From assembly GCA_025642065.1 (NCBI GenBank), contig JAODUP010000113.1, positions 528,501 to 592,500 of the forward strand: DNA of 64,000 nucleotides, written 5' to 3'. The stretch is from Paralvinella palmiformis (lineage: Eukaryota; Annelida; Polychaeta; Terebellida; Alvinellidae). The first letter of the stretch is position 1. Each line of letters starts with the position of its first letter. The notes below the pieces were generated by a model. That model made no database searches. It was not told where the DNA came from and was given only the letters and a program-made list of their open reading frames with translations. Positions 24,117 through 35,613 of the stretch are shown here, piece after piece. The position numbers and the translations under genes are program-made.

Positions 24117-25330
24117 TATCATAACGTTTATGAATAAAATTTTCATAATATGAACTGGTCGCTAGTTGTGTTCTGAAATTGATATCGACTAGAAACCGAA
24201 TTCTGTGAGTATGTAATACGGTGTTATGTTTTCAATGAAAAATCACATTTGTACCTTTGGATTAAACTAACAATACAACTATGACGAAAGAAGTAAATGG
24301 GAGAGTACTAAGTTAGTAAATACTAGCCATGTACGCCTAATCCAACCAGATATTATAATTATGAAAGGTCTGGTGTATTTAGTATGGCCCATAGTTATAT
24401 AAAAAGACGAAATTTGCTGTGGAGTTGTCCTGTTCGATTGGGCGCCTTTTTTCTAGCATGAATTTTTTATGTTAATCGAACGCCAGTGTCGCACCTTTTT
24501 GCTAAATCTAAAAATACGTATTTATTATTATTTTATAATTTTCAGCGAATTGGCAAACTTTAACTATTCACCACGCCAACATGACTGTCGCAGGAAACTG
24601 TGTTATCTTGGAAATAACCTAAAGTAGAATACGGAATCACGATTGTGGTAACAATTGTTGCTAATCAAAATAATCACTAGCAGCTAGATTATTGTGGGAT
24701 GACTTTCCAACATTTCATGTAATACGAAGATGCTGGTATTGCTTAAAAACGGGTTTTGTACCTTTTGTGATTTGCTGTGACCACCGTTTTCTTAACGGGG
24801 CACTGAAATATTGTCGTATATATGTCATGCCTATGCTATTAATTGCCCATATGACACTAGTCCCAGCTCCTAAGATAAACAAGCCAATCGCTCACATGAA
24901 AATGCGTTTTTCCTAAAAGGTGATTTCATATCTTATTTAGCACACGCCCCAAAGTTGCCCGCCACCCCCATGTTGGAGCCGTGAACCGTTGAAACTTATG
25001 GCTTCCGTGTATAATGACCAACTTGCTAAATAAATACCGCGATCCGATAATGTGGGTTGGAAGACGTAGCCCATTCAAAGATAAAAGGTTTTCCAGCCAA
25101 ACCGAAAGAAATCCCATCTGAATAACCCCACACAACTGACATTTAAGCGGGCAGACCAGCAAGAAACAGAATCCGCACCAACACGTGAACGGTGAGGGAC
25201 GTTTGGTGCTTTTTTGGTTGATGAAAAGGAAGGTACACGGTGATATTGTTCAGCTTATAATCAGAAAATGACAGTCAATGTGCTAGTACCAAAGACCACA
25301 TAGATATGACCCCTTTATTATCTTTGCTAG
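23591..25330. other. Intergenic, no gene recognised
   Basis: AT-rich DNA with TA tracts at 23666-23685 and 24079-24111. The stretch 24930-25200 is a little more GC-rich but I cannot assign its open frames. I see no other feature. Confidence 0.35.
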
Positions 25331-25338
25331 TACGGCAT

Positions 25339-25492
25339 TAATAATAATAATAATAATAATAATGTATATTTAATAAAGCACCCTTACTAGCAGGAGCCAT
25401 TCAAAGGCGCTGTACAAATAATATGTAATTTAATAATACCCCAAATAATGTCTGTAAAAACCCTGTAATGATTTAAAAGATAATAATTATTT
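25339..25492 (-). mobile_element. LINE 3' end, short 5'-truncated copy
   Basis: A (TAA)n edge is followed by TGTATATTTAATAAAGCACC, then CAGGAGCCATTCAAAGGCGC and CCCCAAATAATGTCTG. The same block at 31.9 kb continues into a reverse-transcriptase remnant on the minus strand, so the TAA repeat is the 3' tail of a minus-strand LINE. Confidence 0.65.
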
Positions 25493-26480
25493 ATCTGTGA
25501 AAGCGATAATATACAAGGATAATATACATCAATATCCACTAAGTGTCTTCACTATCGCTAAAATGCTTTTTTATTCAAATAGGCAACCGTGCCAGGAAAA
25601 CGAATTTGATGACATTACACACATATGGGTATTGAATAATAACATCAAGTTTATAGAGAAAGTTTGTTTCATCAATGATCGTTTAGATTAATTTTGGTTC
25701 TACTAGTTTGCGGCTAACCGAAGAAATGAAATTAACCATTAATTTGGGATCTCCTGCCATTTTTTCAAAATATCTACAAAATTATATACGCTACCCCATG
25801 TATTCGCCCGAAATGTCACTGAAGTGGTGTCGCATCTTTATCGAGACTCAATCCCTTGGATTAATAGTTTCTAGACCACAGAAATGCATTGAAACTGATT
25901 TCTATTCATGTAACAGTGTTTAGAATAACATTATATATAATAATATTGGTTTGTCAATCTGATTACAGCGTTCTGGTCGTAATGAAGTTGCATGAAAAGA
26001 AGATAGCTACAGCCAGATCCATCTAGGAAATACACAACATTGTATAAGGATAAACATTTTCAAAATATTTTCATAATTTATTTGAATGAAGGAACTTTTT
26101 TTTGATAAAAAGTGTTAGTTATAAGTGTTATTTCATAAAATTTACATGATCGTTTTGTTGAATAATTATTTATAAAATAACAGTATTTTATTACTCATTT
26201 GAGAGTTTATATATAACTGTAAAGTCTGAATAATTTCTACCATTAATAATGGAAAATCTTTACATTTTCATACAAAAGTATTTTCAATGAACAAGTTTTA
26301 TTTCCCTGCATTTTTTTGGGGGGTCATATTTCAAAGCATCTGCTGAACCATTTGCTAATTTTAAATGACTGACATCTCAGAACCCATTAAATATGCGTTG
26401 GTAAATCATATTACATATTCAAAAGATTGTTTGGAAGCATTTGAAATATTTGTAAATATTCCTATGACGATTATGGTAAA
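25493..26480. other. Intergenic, no gene recognised
   Basis: Two modest + strand open frames (25497-25691 and 25708-25923) show no motif that I recognise. I see nothing further. Confidence 0.3.
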
Positions 26481-26483
26481 ATG

Positions 26484-26516
26484 ACATGGTATACCAGGGG
26501 CCCTGGTATACCATGT
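26484..26516. repeat. Perfect 33-bp palindrome
   Basis: The arms ACATGGTATACCAGGG and CCCTGGTATACCATGT are exact inverted complements around a single G. It could form a hairpin or be a protein-binding palindrome or a fold-back relic. Confidence 0.8.
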
Positions 26517-26796
26517 CCTGATTCAGGGCCAGTAGATTTGATCTCAGAACCCCCTTCCGGGTAACTAAATTAAACAAGGGTTATACTTCAGCTACAGCCA
26601 TAATTCATCATTAATTGATAAAATGAAACATTTATTACCCATTTAAAGTACACAAACTTGATAAATAACAGTGTATACATAGATCACACTAAACAGTAAT
26701 AAACATGTTAAAATGTGTACAACTCTAACGCTATGTTACCATGAAGTTCTTAATAGCAAGTTTTGCTGCTTCCCTATAATCAGCCTGTTATGTAGA

Positions 26797-27056
26797 TTAG
26801 TCTGGATGATCCCATGGTTTGAGAAATTCTTTTTCAACTGTGACGGTAGACGAAGAAACATAATGGATAGGATTACATAAATCCGTCTTCACGGAAAGTT
26901 TATCTGTTTTCTTATACATATCCACAAAACAGATAGTTCAGTTTATCCACACAGCTGTCACGAAACATAGAGTTAAGAAACGGGATTCTGCTTCAGCTTG
27001 GAAGATACCGAGATGGTCCATGAGATCAGGATCGTTGGTGAGGAATAGCTCTGTAT
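26797..27056 (-). other. Unidentified exon-like stretch with one in-frame TGA
   Basis: On the minus strand, an acceptor-like pyrimidine run ending TTTGTCCAG is followed by a frame reading TELFLTNDPDLMDHLGIF, QAEAESRFLTLCFVTAVWIN, a TGA (26938-26940), then TICFVDMYKKTDKLSVKTDL, CNPIHYVSSSTVTVEKEF, LKPWDHPD and TAA (26797-26799). A polyadenylation-type AATAAA lies at 26631-26636. The residue composition on both sides of the TGA looks coding. It may be the last exon of an unknown gene ending at the TGA, a pseudogene exon, or a recoded stop. I do not recognise the family. Confidence 0.35.
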
Positions 27057-27099
27057 CTGGACAAAGGTGAAATTATGACATTCCTATGTTGGATGTAGA

Positions 27100-28296
27100 C
27101 AGTAAACGAAGAGTTGGTTGGATAGGGATATCGCAATGGTACCCAAATTTAACACTTTTATCACTATATTATTATTATTATATCAATAATAACATCTAAT
27201 GGATTCGTATCATTCCAACAACTACTTTTCATAGTCTGTGTTCTGAGAAAAGAAAAAACCCGATTTAAATACATGAAAGCTGGATATACAGAACATGATT
27301 TGTTTTAATGGTGATAACTTTTATTATCAAGCTCTAGGTTAAAACTATATCAGTTTCCACATGAAGAATAGCTAACATTGTATTAAAAACTTGTGTATAC
27401 CCAGTAAATGTTAGCAGTTATAGACCATAGTAATGTCTCGTCTTCAGCATATCTTCATTATGCATCAAGCAGTTCGGGCGGAGATCAACTTGTATCTAAA
27501 TGATTAAGAATTGAATCACACATTGAGCTTAGTTTTGTAACTTATATATATATATATCTATATATATATATCACACTATGACATGGCCATTATATATGTA
27601 TTTTACACTCTTAGTACGAGTATTATCTTAATTATGTAACCATTATAATAAGATTAGTGTTTATTTCTTAATTATGACTTAAGTGATAAAGGTCTTTGTT
27701 TTATTGTGTTGCATTGTATATTGTATTTTATATAAAAATTGTTAATTCTATTTCAAATTCTAAATATCAACCCTTTTGTATAGATTCTTATGAAGTAAAT
27801 ATCCATATTTCTCAGAATATTTCTAACTTATTGTGAGTTGTGCATGTTTCTGTTGGGTTATCAATCATTTCCTGTTTTTGTTTCCAAGTTGTATTTTTTG
27901 GAAGGATCTGGATTTCTTCTAGAACTCACGACCTGGATTCAAGGTGGAAATATTGACGTGGATTTAGCGTGCACATCCTCATGTGGATTCAGTGTGGAAA
28001 TATTCATTTCAACGTCTAAATAGAATCAAATTTCCACACAGAAAACAATATTAGGGTATCACGTGTATCCGACGTGGTTTCTACGTAGTTTTCACATACA
28101 AGCACACACACACAACATGCACAATCACGCACACATATAATTTCCAAAATACTTTAAATACTAATTAGATAGAAGTCCTTATTAACATATCATTTTTGTA
28201 TAGTATGCATGTTTTAGAATGTGTCAAATGGATTTATTTATTTTTTGCATTTGAAGTTATATTTCGGAAGTAACTATTTATAGATTATCTAATAAT

Positions 28297-28344
<48 letters not shown>

Positions 28345-28637
28345 CATTTCTTAATACGTTAGAGCATATACATCCGTAATAAGTACATACTCTAGTTAGC
28401 TGTTTTGATCTCTGAAAGCTAAACCAGTTCTAACTATTTTGTTGACTTACTAGGGTTTTTATTACCCAGTTGGTAGTCCGTTAGAATGAGTTATTTTGTT
28501 CCCATCATAATTTTATTATTTATTACCTTCATTATTATAAATGATGTATATGAATATTCCGTACGAGTATAGACAGTTTTAATTTAATTTACAATTAATA
28601 CTATTACCACTACTTCCATAGCAATTTCAACTCCGGA

Positions 28638-28673
<36 letters not shown>

Positions 28674-29230
28674 GAATACGTTTATCATCATGTTCATCAC
28701 GTTCTCTCATCATATATTCACAGCTATATTATAATACCAACATCACGTATCTTACATATACTAATAACCAACCAACTAACCAAGGAAAGTTCATGTGGTA
28801 TACACCAAAAGGTCGATATAAGGTTAATTACTGTTCAATTACGATGGAACGGAGTTGGTTATTGTGTGACCTGAACTGACATCGAAGCTTAATTAGTGAT
28901 CGACGTGTTAATGATTCGTTAACGTATATAACAGATTCTATACCTAGTAGTGGGCAGGTTATAATCGATATTAAGTAATAACTGGTCGAGCCGTTTTGGC
29001 TCTTATTGTTAAGACACACGTTCGTTCTGATGCTTTAAGAATCCATGGATCTATGTCGATGAGGAATACTGAGGGTGCTTCTGTTTAGGATAGTGCTCTT
29101 TCTGGAGATTGCGGCTTTTTATTGAGGTGAGAGGATTTTTGTCCTTTCTGTTTCAATTGGACGTCTGAGTATACGGGCATTATAGGTATACAGGTATTAT
29201 GATATGTATACAGTATTATATGCATACAGG
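27100..29230. other. Intergenic, microsatellites only
   Basis: It holds TA tracts (27542-27571, 28300-28342), an ATT tract near 28638-28673 and a short internal repeat near 27930-28003 (GGATTCA..GTGGAAATATT, twice). There is no gene that I can support. Confidence 0.4.
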
Positions 29231-29261
29231 TATTATATGTATACGGGTATTATATGCATAT

Positions 29262-29345
29262 TGATGAATTTTGTACCTGGACTATAAGATTGCCCAACTC
29301 CTGTACGAGGTGTGCCACTGATGTCGATTCTTTTCGAGGATTTTT
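29262..29345 (+). repeat. LINE 3' UTR fragment related to 18.3 kb
   Basis: GATTGCCCAACTCCTGTACG and TCGATTCTTTTCGAGGA match the tail of the L2-like fragment ending near 18365 in sequence and order. Confidence 0.6.
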
Positions 29346-29619
29346 TTGTGTGGTTGTTTGCAATTAAACAGATTTCACGGTTCATTGATTTTGGTACAAA
29401 ATAATGGTGAGTTCCCGTTGTCAAGAGGTAAAATATTGGTTATTGTACAATTCAAACAAGTTCAAGCGATTTAATTAATTATAAAACATCAAACTGAGAG
29501 GATATCTGTTGTATTAGATTTTTAAATACTTCTTAATGGGGTATGACTGTACTTAAAATGGGCGCTTTATTAAATTTACAACATTATTATTATTATTATT
29601 ATTATTTATTATATTTAAC

Positions 29620-29735
29620 AGAGTCCACAACGGGTTTGATTCCGATTCGAGACCCGTGATTGACACATTTTAGATCGATTAGAAAATCTAGCTTATCGTG
29701 TACACAAAACTAGCCGTAAAAGAACAAGTTAATAT
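29620..29735 (+). repeat. Degenerate family A SINE (tentative)
   Basis: A B-box-like GATTCGAGACCCGTG and a distal GTGTACACAAAACTAGCCGTAA resemble the plus-oriented family A layout. Similarity is weak. Confidence 0.3.
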
Positions 29736-30930
29736 TTTATATCGAAGATTAATTAACAATCTTCAAACCTGACTAGATCGATGTCGATCCCCGATTCTAG
29801 AGGTCTGTGACCAGTCACACTATCACTTCCGTCACATAACTACTACCGTCTTGAATAAAATGTAAATATTTATGAACTTTGTATTGTAGGAAATCACAAT
29901 CTACAATTTGCTTTTTTTCAACATTCCGGCGTTGGCGTTCCGGATTTCGCGTACATATGAGTTACTATTAGATACAACATGCATATAAACGAGAACAGAG
30001 TGCAATAGAAAGCCATCCCACTTTCAGCCCACATTCCGGATTCCGGAATACTGGCTGGATACGGCGCGTCAAACAAAATCAATTTTCGTATTTGCTTCTT
30101 CCTAACCTCTCACTACTTTATCATGATGGGATAAAATACCCCCCCCCCCTTTTCACACAAGTAACGATCTCTCATGAGCCACACAATATTTAAGTCTATC
30201 ATGAATTGTATGCAGATTAAGTATATGTTACTTGCATGTGGTGCATTCACTGTGTCAAATGGTTAAGTATCGTGTCATTGTCAAATGGCAAATGAGTATG
30301 CACCTAAACTACGATTCCAATACTTGAACTGTGCACCTATAATAACATAGCGACATGTTTTTTGTGTGTGTCCACACTAGCCCCGCACTTACAACTGGAT
30401 GCGCAAAAGCCGCCCTAAGCCTACAACATCATACACACACAGCTGCCTGGCATGTTCTTAAAATATGAGGGTATCCATTAACCTGCTGATCAAACCTGTT
30501 CACTGCTAAAAAAATCCCGCTGCACTCACTCATAGCAGCAACTCGCTTCTCTACATATTATTATCATACACGACAACAATATATAAATAACAATCTTTGG
30601 AATACGTATTCAGTTAATTCTATTAGGAGACTTGTAATATTTACCACCGAGAAGTGTTCAAGAACAAGAAGTTATTCACGCTAGGAGCATTAGTAATTTG
30701 TATTAAAAATCCACATTTCGAGCTGTTTATATAACCTTTATACAACGGGATTAACGAAAACAGTGTACAGCTAACGATTGTCTGGTCAAATGAGGCCATG
30801 TTTTTATCATATTAAAAGATTAAGAAAGATCACGGTACAAGGTGGACTTTAAAGCTTGCTCATGCGGAGGGCTACTTGGGCCTTCAGCGCATATAACTAA
30901 GGCGCAACCATGACTATCTTATTTACACGT
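29736..30930. other. Intergenic, no gene recognised
   Basis: Mixed AT-rich DNA. A slightly GC-richer patch lies at 30380-30560. I see no coding frame or motif that I can name. Confidence 0.35.
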
Positions 30931-30933
30931 TAT

Positions 30934-31295
30934 TTATGGCCCTGCCACACAATAGCGTATGAGATAAATGTATGAGTTTCATAGGGAAAATAATAAAATG
31001 GTTTTCATACACACAAGAAACCCTTGAAAATTCAGAATTATGCGTATACTCACCCATGAGTAGCGTATGAGTAGCATATCACCAGCGTATATCAGGAAAT
31101 GTTAGCATATAAGCCATACGTCGAGCACGTTTTAAACATGCTTTAAAATAATGTTCTACCTCGCCGTATGCCAGCGTATGCCACTGTACTTCAAACGTAT
31201 GCAACTTCTGCCTAACGTACACCTAGCGTATGAGTGAACTTTTTCATACACTGACATACGCTAGTACGATACGCTACAGTGGGACAGGGCCATAA
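30934..31295. mobile_element. MITE with terminal inverted repeats
   Basis: The left end TTATGGCCCTGCCACACAAT continues AGCGTATGAG. The right end is the inverted partner (ACGCTACAGTGGGACAGGGC, CATAA). The interior carries many AGCGTATG/CATACGCT motifs in both orientations. It is about 362 bp with no coding capacity. Confidence 0.65.
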
Positions 31296-31540
31296 GATGA
31301 TCTGACACGAATCATAAACGCACTGGGTCTATATTTTCAAATGGGTACCCACACATTCACGAGCTGAGCCAGTGACTGCCAGTACCCAAGGGTGATGGTA
31401 CCCGTCTTTGACACCTGAACACTTTAAAAATGTCAAACTGTCTCATCGGTTTTCTACCAGTGTCGCTAAATTCTCACACTATTATTGGATATTATTGGTT
31501 TTAAGGATGTTTTAAACTTGAAGGATGTTCCGAGCCAGTG

Positions 31541-31556
31541 CCATATATATATTTAT

Positions 31557-31598
<42 letters not shown>
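31541..31598. repeat. (TA)n microsatellite
   Basis: TA tract. The minus-strand YIYI frame here is repeat coding. Confidence 0.95.
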
Positions 31599-31600
<2 letters not shown>

Positions 31601-31700
31601 TGGGTTTCCCGGAAGAAAGGTATTTCTTCGTGGGAAGAAATGGGTTTTTACCGGGTAGAAAACCTTTCTTCCGGAAAGAAATTGGTAAGAAACTCCCAAA
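31599..31700. repeat. Cluster of short imperfect palindromes
   Basis: The words CCGGAAGAAAGG, GGGAAGAAATGG, ACCTTTCTTCCGG and related forms alternate in both orientations, giving open frames on both strands. It looks like an inverted-repeat relic rather than a gene. Confidence 0.4.
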
Positions 31701-31927
31701 GGTCACAGACTCTGTGATAACAATCATGCAACTGGGATGTAGAGCGTATCCCAGAAGGTGCTCCATTGTGATGGCTTGGCTGAAACGTTTCTTAACAAAT
31801 CATGTACTAATGTTGGGTAAGAAAGGGGGAATACCAAAATTTAGGCTCTTTTTAAAGGGTCTTTGTGCAATTAATCAATGAACAAATTGATTCTAATGAT
31901 CCAAGCAGAGTAATCAATGATGATAAT

Positions 31928-32640
31928 GATAATAATAATAATAATAATAAATTATGATAATAATAAAAATAATAATAATGTATATTTAATAAAGTGCCCT
32001 TACTAGCAGGAGCCATTCAAAGGTGCTGTACAAATAATATGTAATATAATAATACCCCAAATAATATGTCTGTAAAAACCCTATAAGAGATTTAAAAGAT
32101 ATTTATTATTTATCTGTGAAAGTGACCTTGAACATGTATGTTTTTAAACAGATTAAAAAATTTCTAAAATCTGTCGGCTACCTATTCCACAAAGTGTGGC
32201 CTGCAACACTAAACGCACAATCACGAGATGACTTGACTGACTTGACTTTCTAATGGACACCAGTTCACACAGGTATTCTGGTGCGCCATATAATTAATAG
32301 CTTTATAAGTTATTAATCAAATCTTGAAATGGATACACTGTCTACCAGGTAGCCAGTGAAGTATTTGTCACTATGCGAGCTGCAGTGTTCTGAATTCACT
32401 GAAGGCGATTGATGTTATAATCAGATTTGCCATATAGCAGGGACTTACAATAATCTATACGAGATGTAACAAAGGTATGGACTACAATTACAAGTGATTC
32501 TTGTGTCAAGAATGCTTTTAAACAGTGGATGTTCTTAAGATGGTAGTAGGCAGCTCTGCATACTGATATGACATGTTCATACATGTTAAAACATTGGTCA
32601 AAAATAACCCCTAGATTCTTTTATTGACCCATTAGGGGTA
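31928..32640 (-). mobile_element. Non-LTR retrotransposon 3' part with reverse-transcriptase remnant
   Basis: On the minus strand the frame reads KNLGVIFDQCFNMYEHVISV, CRAAYYHLKNIHCLKAFLTQ, VVHTFVTSRIDYCKSLLYGK, then INRLQ, a TGA, and IQNTAARIVT. This is the thumb-side region of CR1/L2-like reverse transcriptases. It is followed by a 3' UTR and a TTA-repeat tail (TAA on +, near 31928-31975). The stop codons show it is dead. Confidence 0.75.
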
Positions 32641-32741
32641 ATCGAAGAATACCATTTTGAGGTTTCTTCCCTAACAGAAAAAAAAAGGTTTTTACGGTGG
32701 TTATTACCGTCCATGGAAGAAACATGACAACCTTGTCTAAA

Positions 32742-32742
<1 letters not shown>

Positions 32743-32773
<31 letters not shown>

Positions 32774-32790
32774 ACACACACACACACACA
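32743..32790. repeat. (CA)n microsatellite
   Basis: CA repeat with one GA interruption. Confidence 0.95.
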
Positions 32791-32947
32791 GATAAAGGTT
32801 TTATGGTATACAACTATATTAGATTGCTACGCGTCGTGTAAACATTCCGTTATTATTATTATTATTATTATAAATATGAACATAATCACCAGAGATTGAG
32901 GTTCGTGTTTTCTTTTTACCAATTTTGTTTTATTTGATATAAAGGGT

Positions 32948-33544
32948 TAGTGACGAGTAGGTCATAGAATTTATTGGATTTGTATGCTTATGAGGTATTT
33001 GACCCTCCAGCAAATATCACAAGGCATATTATGCTGCGGTTGAGATGTTCCTTTTTCTGTGCGTGGAGACTATGTTTCCAGGTCCATGCGTTCTAAGAAA
33101 AGTTGATCTAGAGCTGTATATTCCGTGCACTATTTGCGTCTTTGGAGGCACGCCGTTTAAGTGTTTGGCCTGGTTATCCAGCATTTAAATGACTGTAGCA
33201 GACACAGTACGCTCTTAAAGCATGTACTCCTGACTCAGGAATAGAAACACTGCATCGCATCTCGAGCGGTGGCATTGGACACAGCTCGTGTGGTTGGTGT
33301 GTTTTATATAACAAGTTTAGTTGTATATATAATTCACCTTAGTTGTTTGTGGGAATATAATTATCTTTCCTAGGTCCAGTTATGTCCAGTCTGTACTATG
33401 ACATTCAAGGCTAACTTTAGTCTCCTTGTCATTAATAAAACCCTATATTATAATTATAGTTTGTATAGCAGACATTAGGTCTGATTTGAAAATGTTAATA
33501 TATAGAACGGCAATTCTGCCATAACGGTCTGCTAAAGCGCCGAT
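32948..33544. repeat. Repeat R, copy A
   Basis: It starts TAGTGACGAGTAGGTCATAG and is directly followed by copy B with the same start at 33549, a 601-bp period. It contains the segment GTGTTTGGCCTGGTTATCCA to GACTCAGGAATAGAAACACT that copy B lacks. No coding frame is recognised. Confidence 0.8.
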
Positions 33545-33548
33545 GTAA

Positions 33549-34049
33549 TAGTGACGAGTAGGTCATAGTATTTATTGGATTTGTATGTTTATGAGGTATT
33601 TGACCCTCCAGCAAATATCACAAGGCATATTATGCTGCGGTTGAGAAAGTTCCGTTTTCTATGCGTGGAGACCATATTTCCCGGTCCCTGCATTCAAGAA
33701 AAGTTGATCTAGAGCTATATATTCCGTGCACTATTTGCGTCTTTGGAGGCACTGCATCGCATCTCGAGCGGTGGCATTGGACACAGCTCGCGCGGTTGGT
33801 GGGTTTTATATAACAACTTATATAATTCACCTTGGTTGTATGTGGGAATAGAATTATCTTTCCTAGGTCCAGTTATGTCCAGTTTGTACTATGACATTCA
33901 AGATTAGCTCTAATCTGCTTGTCATAAATAACATTTAAGAACTACAATAGTTAGAATAGCATAAATTAGGTCAGGTTTGAAAATGATAGCATAGTTCAAA
34001 CAGTACGGAAGCTATGACGCGCTATTACGGTCTGCTTCAGCGCAGATGT
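33549..34049. repeat. Repeat R, copy B, just upstream of AOX copy 2
   Basis: It is colinear with copy A but has a deletion of about 90 bp between GGAGGCAC and ACTGCATCGC. The 3' half is very close to copy C at 42133-42472 inside an AOX copy 2 intron. It ends about 270 bp before the AOX copy 2 exon 1 acceptor and so may contain part of that gene's upstream region. Confidence 0.8.
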
Positions 34050-34318
34050 CAACCACTCCAACATAGAGGCTGTGCTGATTAAGCGACAGCCTGGGGATTC
34101 TCCCCGAACAACAAAACCTTTATGTAATCTAAGGTAATCTAGAAATAATTTTTCTTTTGTTTTACAACAACTCCTTACATCTTTCTCAAACACAATTCAA
34201 TCATTCTAAATCCGAAATTCGTAAAACAAACTCATACTTCCTTAAATAGTATCGTAAAGCTTCCCCAATCAATATTATTGTACATTACTCATTGTTACTT
34301 ATTTTACTTTTCTTCCAG

Positions 34319-34556
34319 ACATCACCTCATTGGATCCTCAAGACTCTCAGTGACGCCGACGTCGACTCCATATGCAGCTTGGAAAAGGTCTTCGGATTGA
34401 TCTCTTTGCTATACCGTGATGGCGATGAGAACAGTAACTCAACTAAGATGGCTGACCGTGCAGTCAGTACGATCCAGATTAATACTCAGACATCCCCAGT
34501 CCAGGATACGTCATGGATTTATATCTCAAATGACGAGAAACGTCTACTCGAGTCAA
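34319..34556 (+). other. AOX: AOX copy 2, exon with start codon (5' UTR 34319-34418, coding 34419-34556)
   Basis: The acceptor CTTCCAG ends at 34318 and the donor GTAAGT begins at 34557. It codes residues 1-46, an Arg-rich presequence starting [20 protein letters not shown] and ending MTRNVYSSQ, aligned to copy 1 at both ends. An in-frame TGA at 34398-34400 fixes the start at 34419 (gtgATGg). A 15-codon upstream frame (34372-34419) ends in TGATG over the start codon. Confidence 0.85.
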
Positions 34557-35576
34557 GTAAGTCTCCGGGTTTAATGCGTAACAGTGGGAACAAGCTTTAT
34601 TGCATAATAAATAAGGTAATGCACAAACCTTTATTAGGTTATTAGTGCGTGTGTGTCTCTGTGTGTGTGTGTGTGTGCGGGCTTGCACAGTGCTTAAAGT
34701 TTTCTTATTAATTTATCATATTGTTGTCCTGATTATTTGTATGTTTATAAAATACTACAAATTTCGTTTTATTCCACGCTTTATGGTAAATGCCATTCCA
34801 ATTAGAGGAGGTGCATACAACAATAATGAGTGAGTAAGTCAATGAGTGAGTGAACGCCATATTGGCACTGAAATGAATTAAGTTTTGACTCTTATTAGCT
34901 ACCATCTGCGAAATCCAGAGAGAAACTGTGGGTCAAATATAAATCCGGATCCAATAGGATAGGTCAATGCGGACGGATAATCCTTGTTTGTTGTTGCAAA
35001 ATGTTGCTAAAAAGTATTACTACTTGAACGAATATATGCTTCACATAATTTGGTTTTGAACGAACGGCTGAAATGATCCGACCTTCATCGTTCAAAGGAA
35101 GCTATATGAAATCATGGAGTCGATCAATCATCAGGGTGGTCACTTCCGGAATGAGTACGACCTTCAGATACGACTAGGAAAATAATCACTGTATTGGGTA
35201 AAGAGAGAAATCGAGTGACACTTTGATCTTGATCTTGGAAAATATTTGCGGTGAGATCGTGGGAATTTGATTCCAGTGTCTCCAACTTGGCATTTCCGGA
35301 CAAGTAGTTTTGTTCACTCCGCAATTCACGCCGAAAACCAACTAGTGTGCTATGGATAAATTTTTTAACGACTGGATTAAGGATATATTTGGGATAAATA
35401 GTAAACGAGTCATTTTCATGTTTAGATGTTGTGCAGTTCTGGTAAAGATAAGAGTACTGGCTGTAATCGTCAAGATAGAAACAAGACGATGGATGAAATG
35501 GTTTCGGATAGAATCGGCCAATATAAGAGCGGAAACTTCTCAAATGTTCAGGATCCCAATCAGATGGATCACTTCA

Positions 35577-35613
<37 letters not shown>

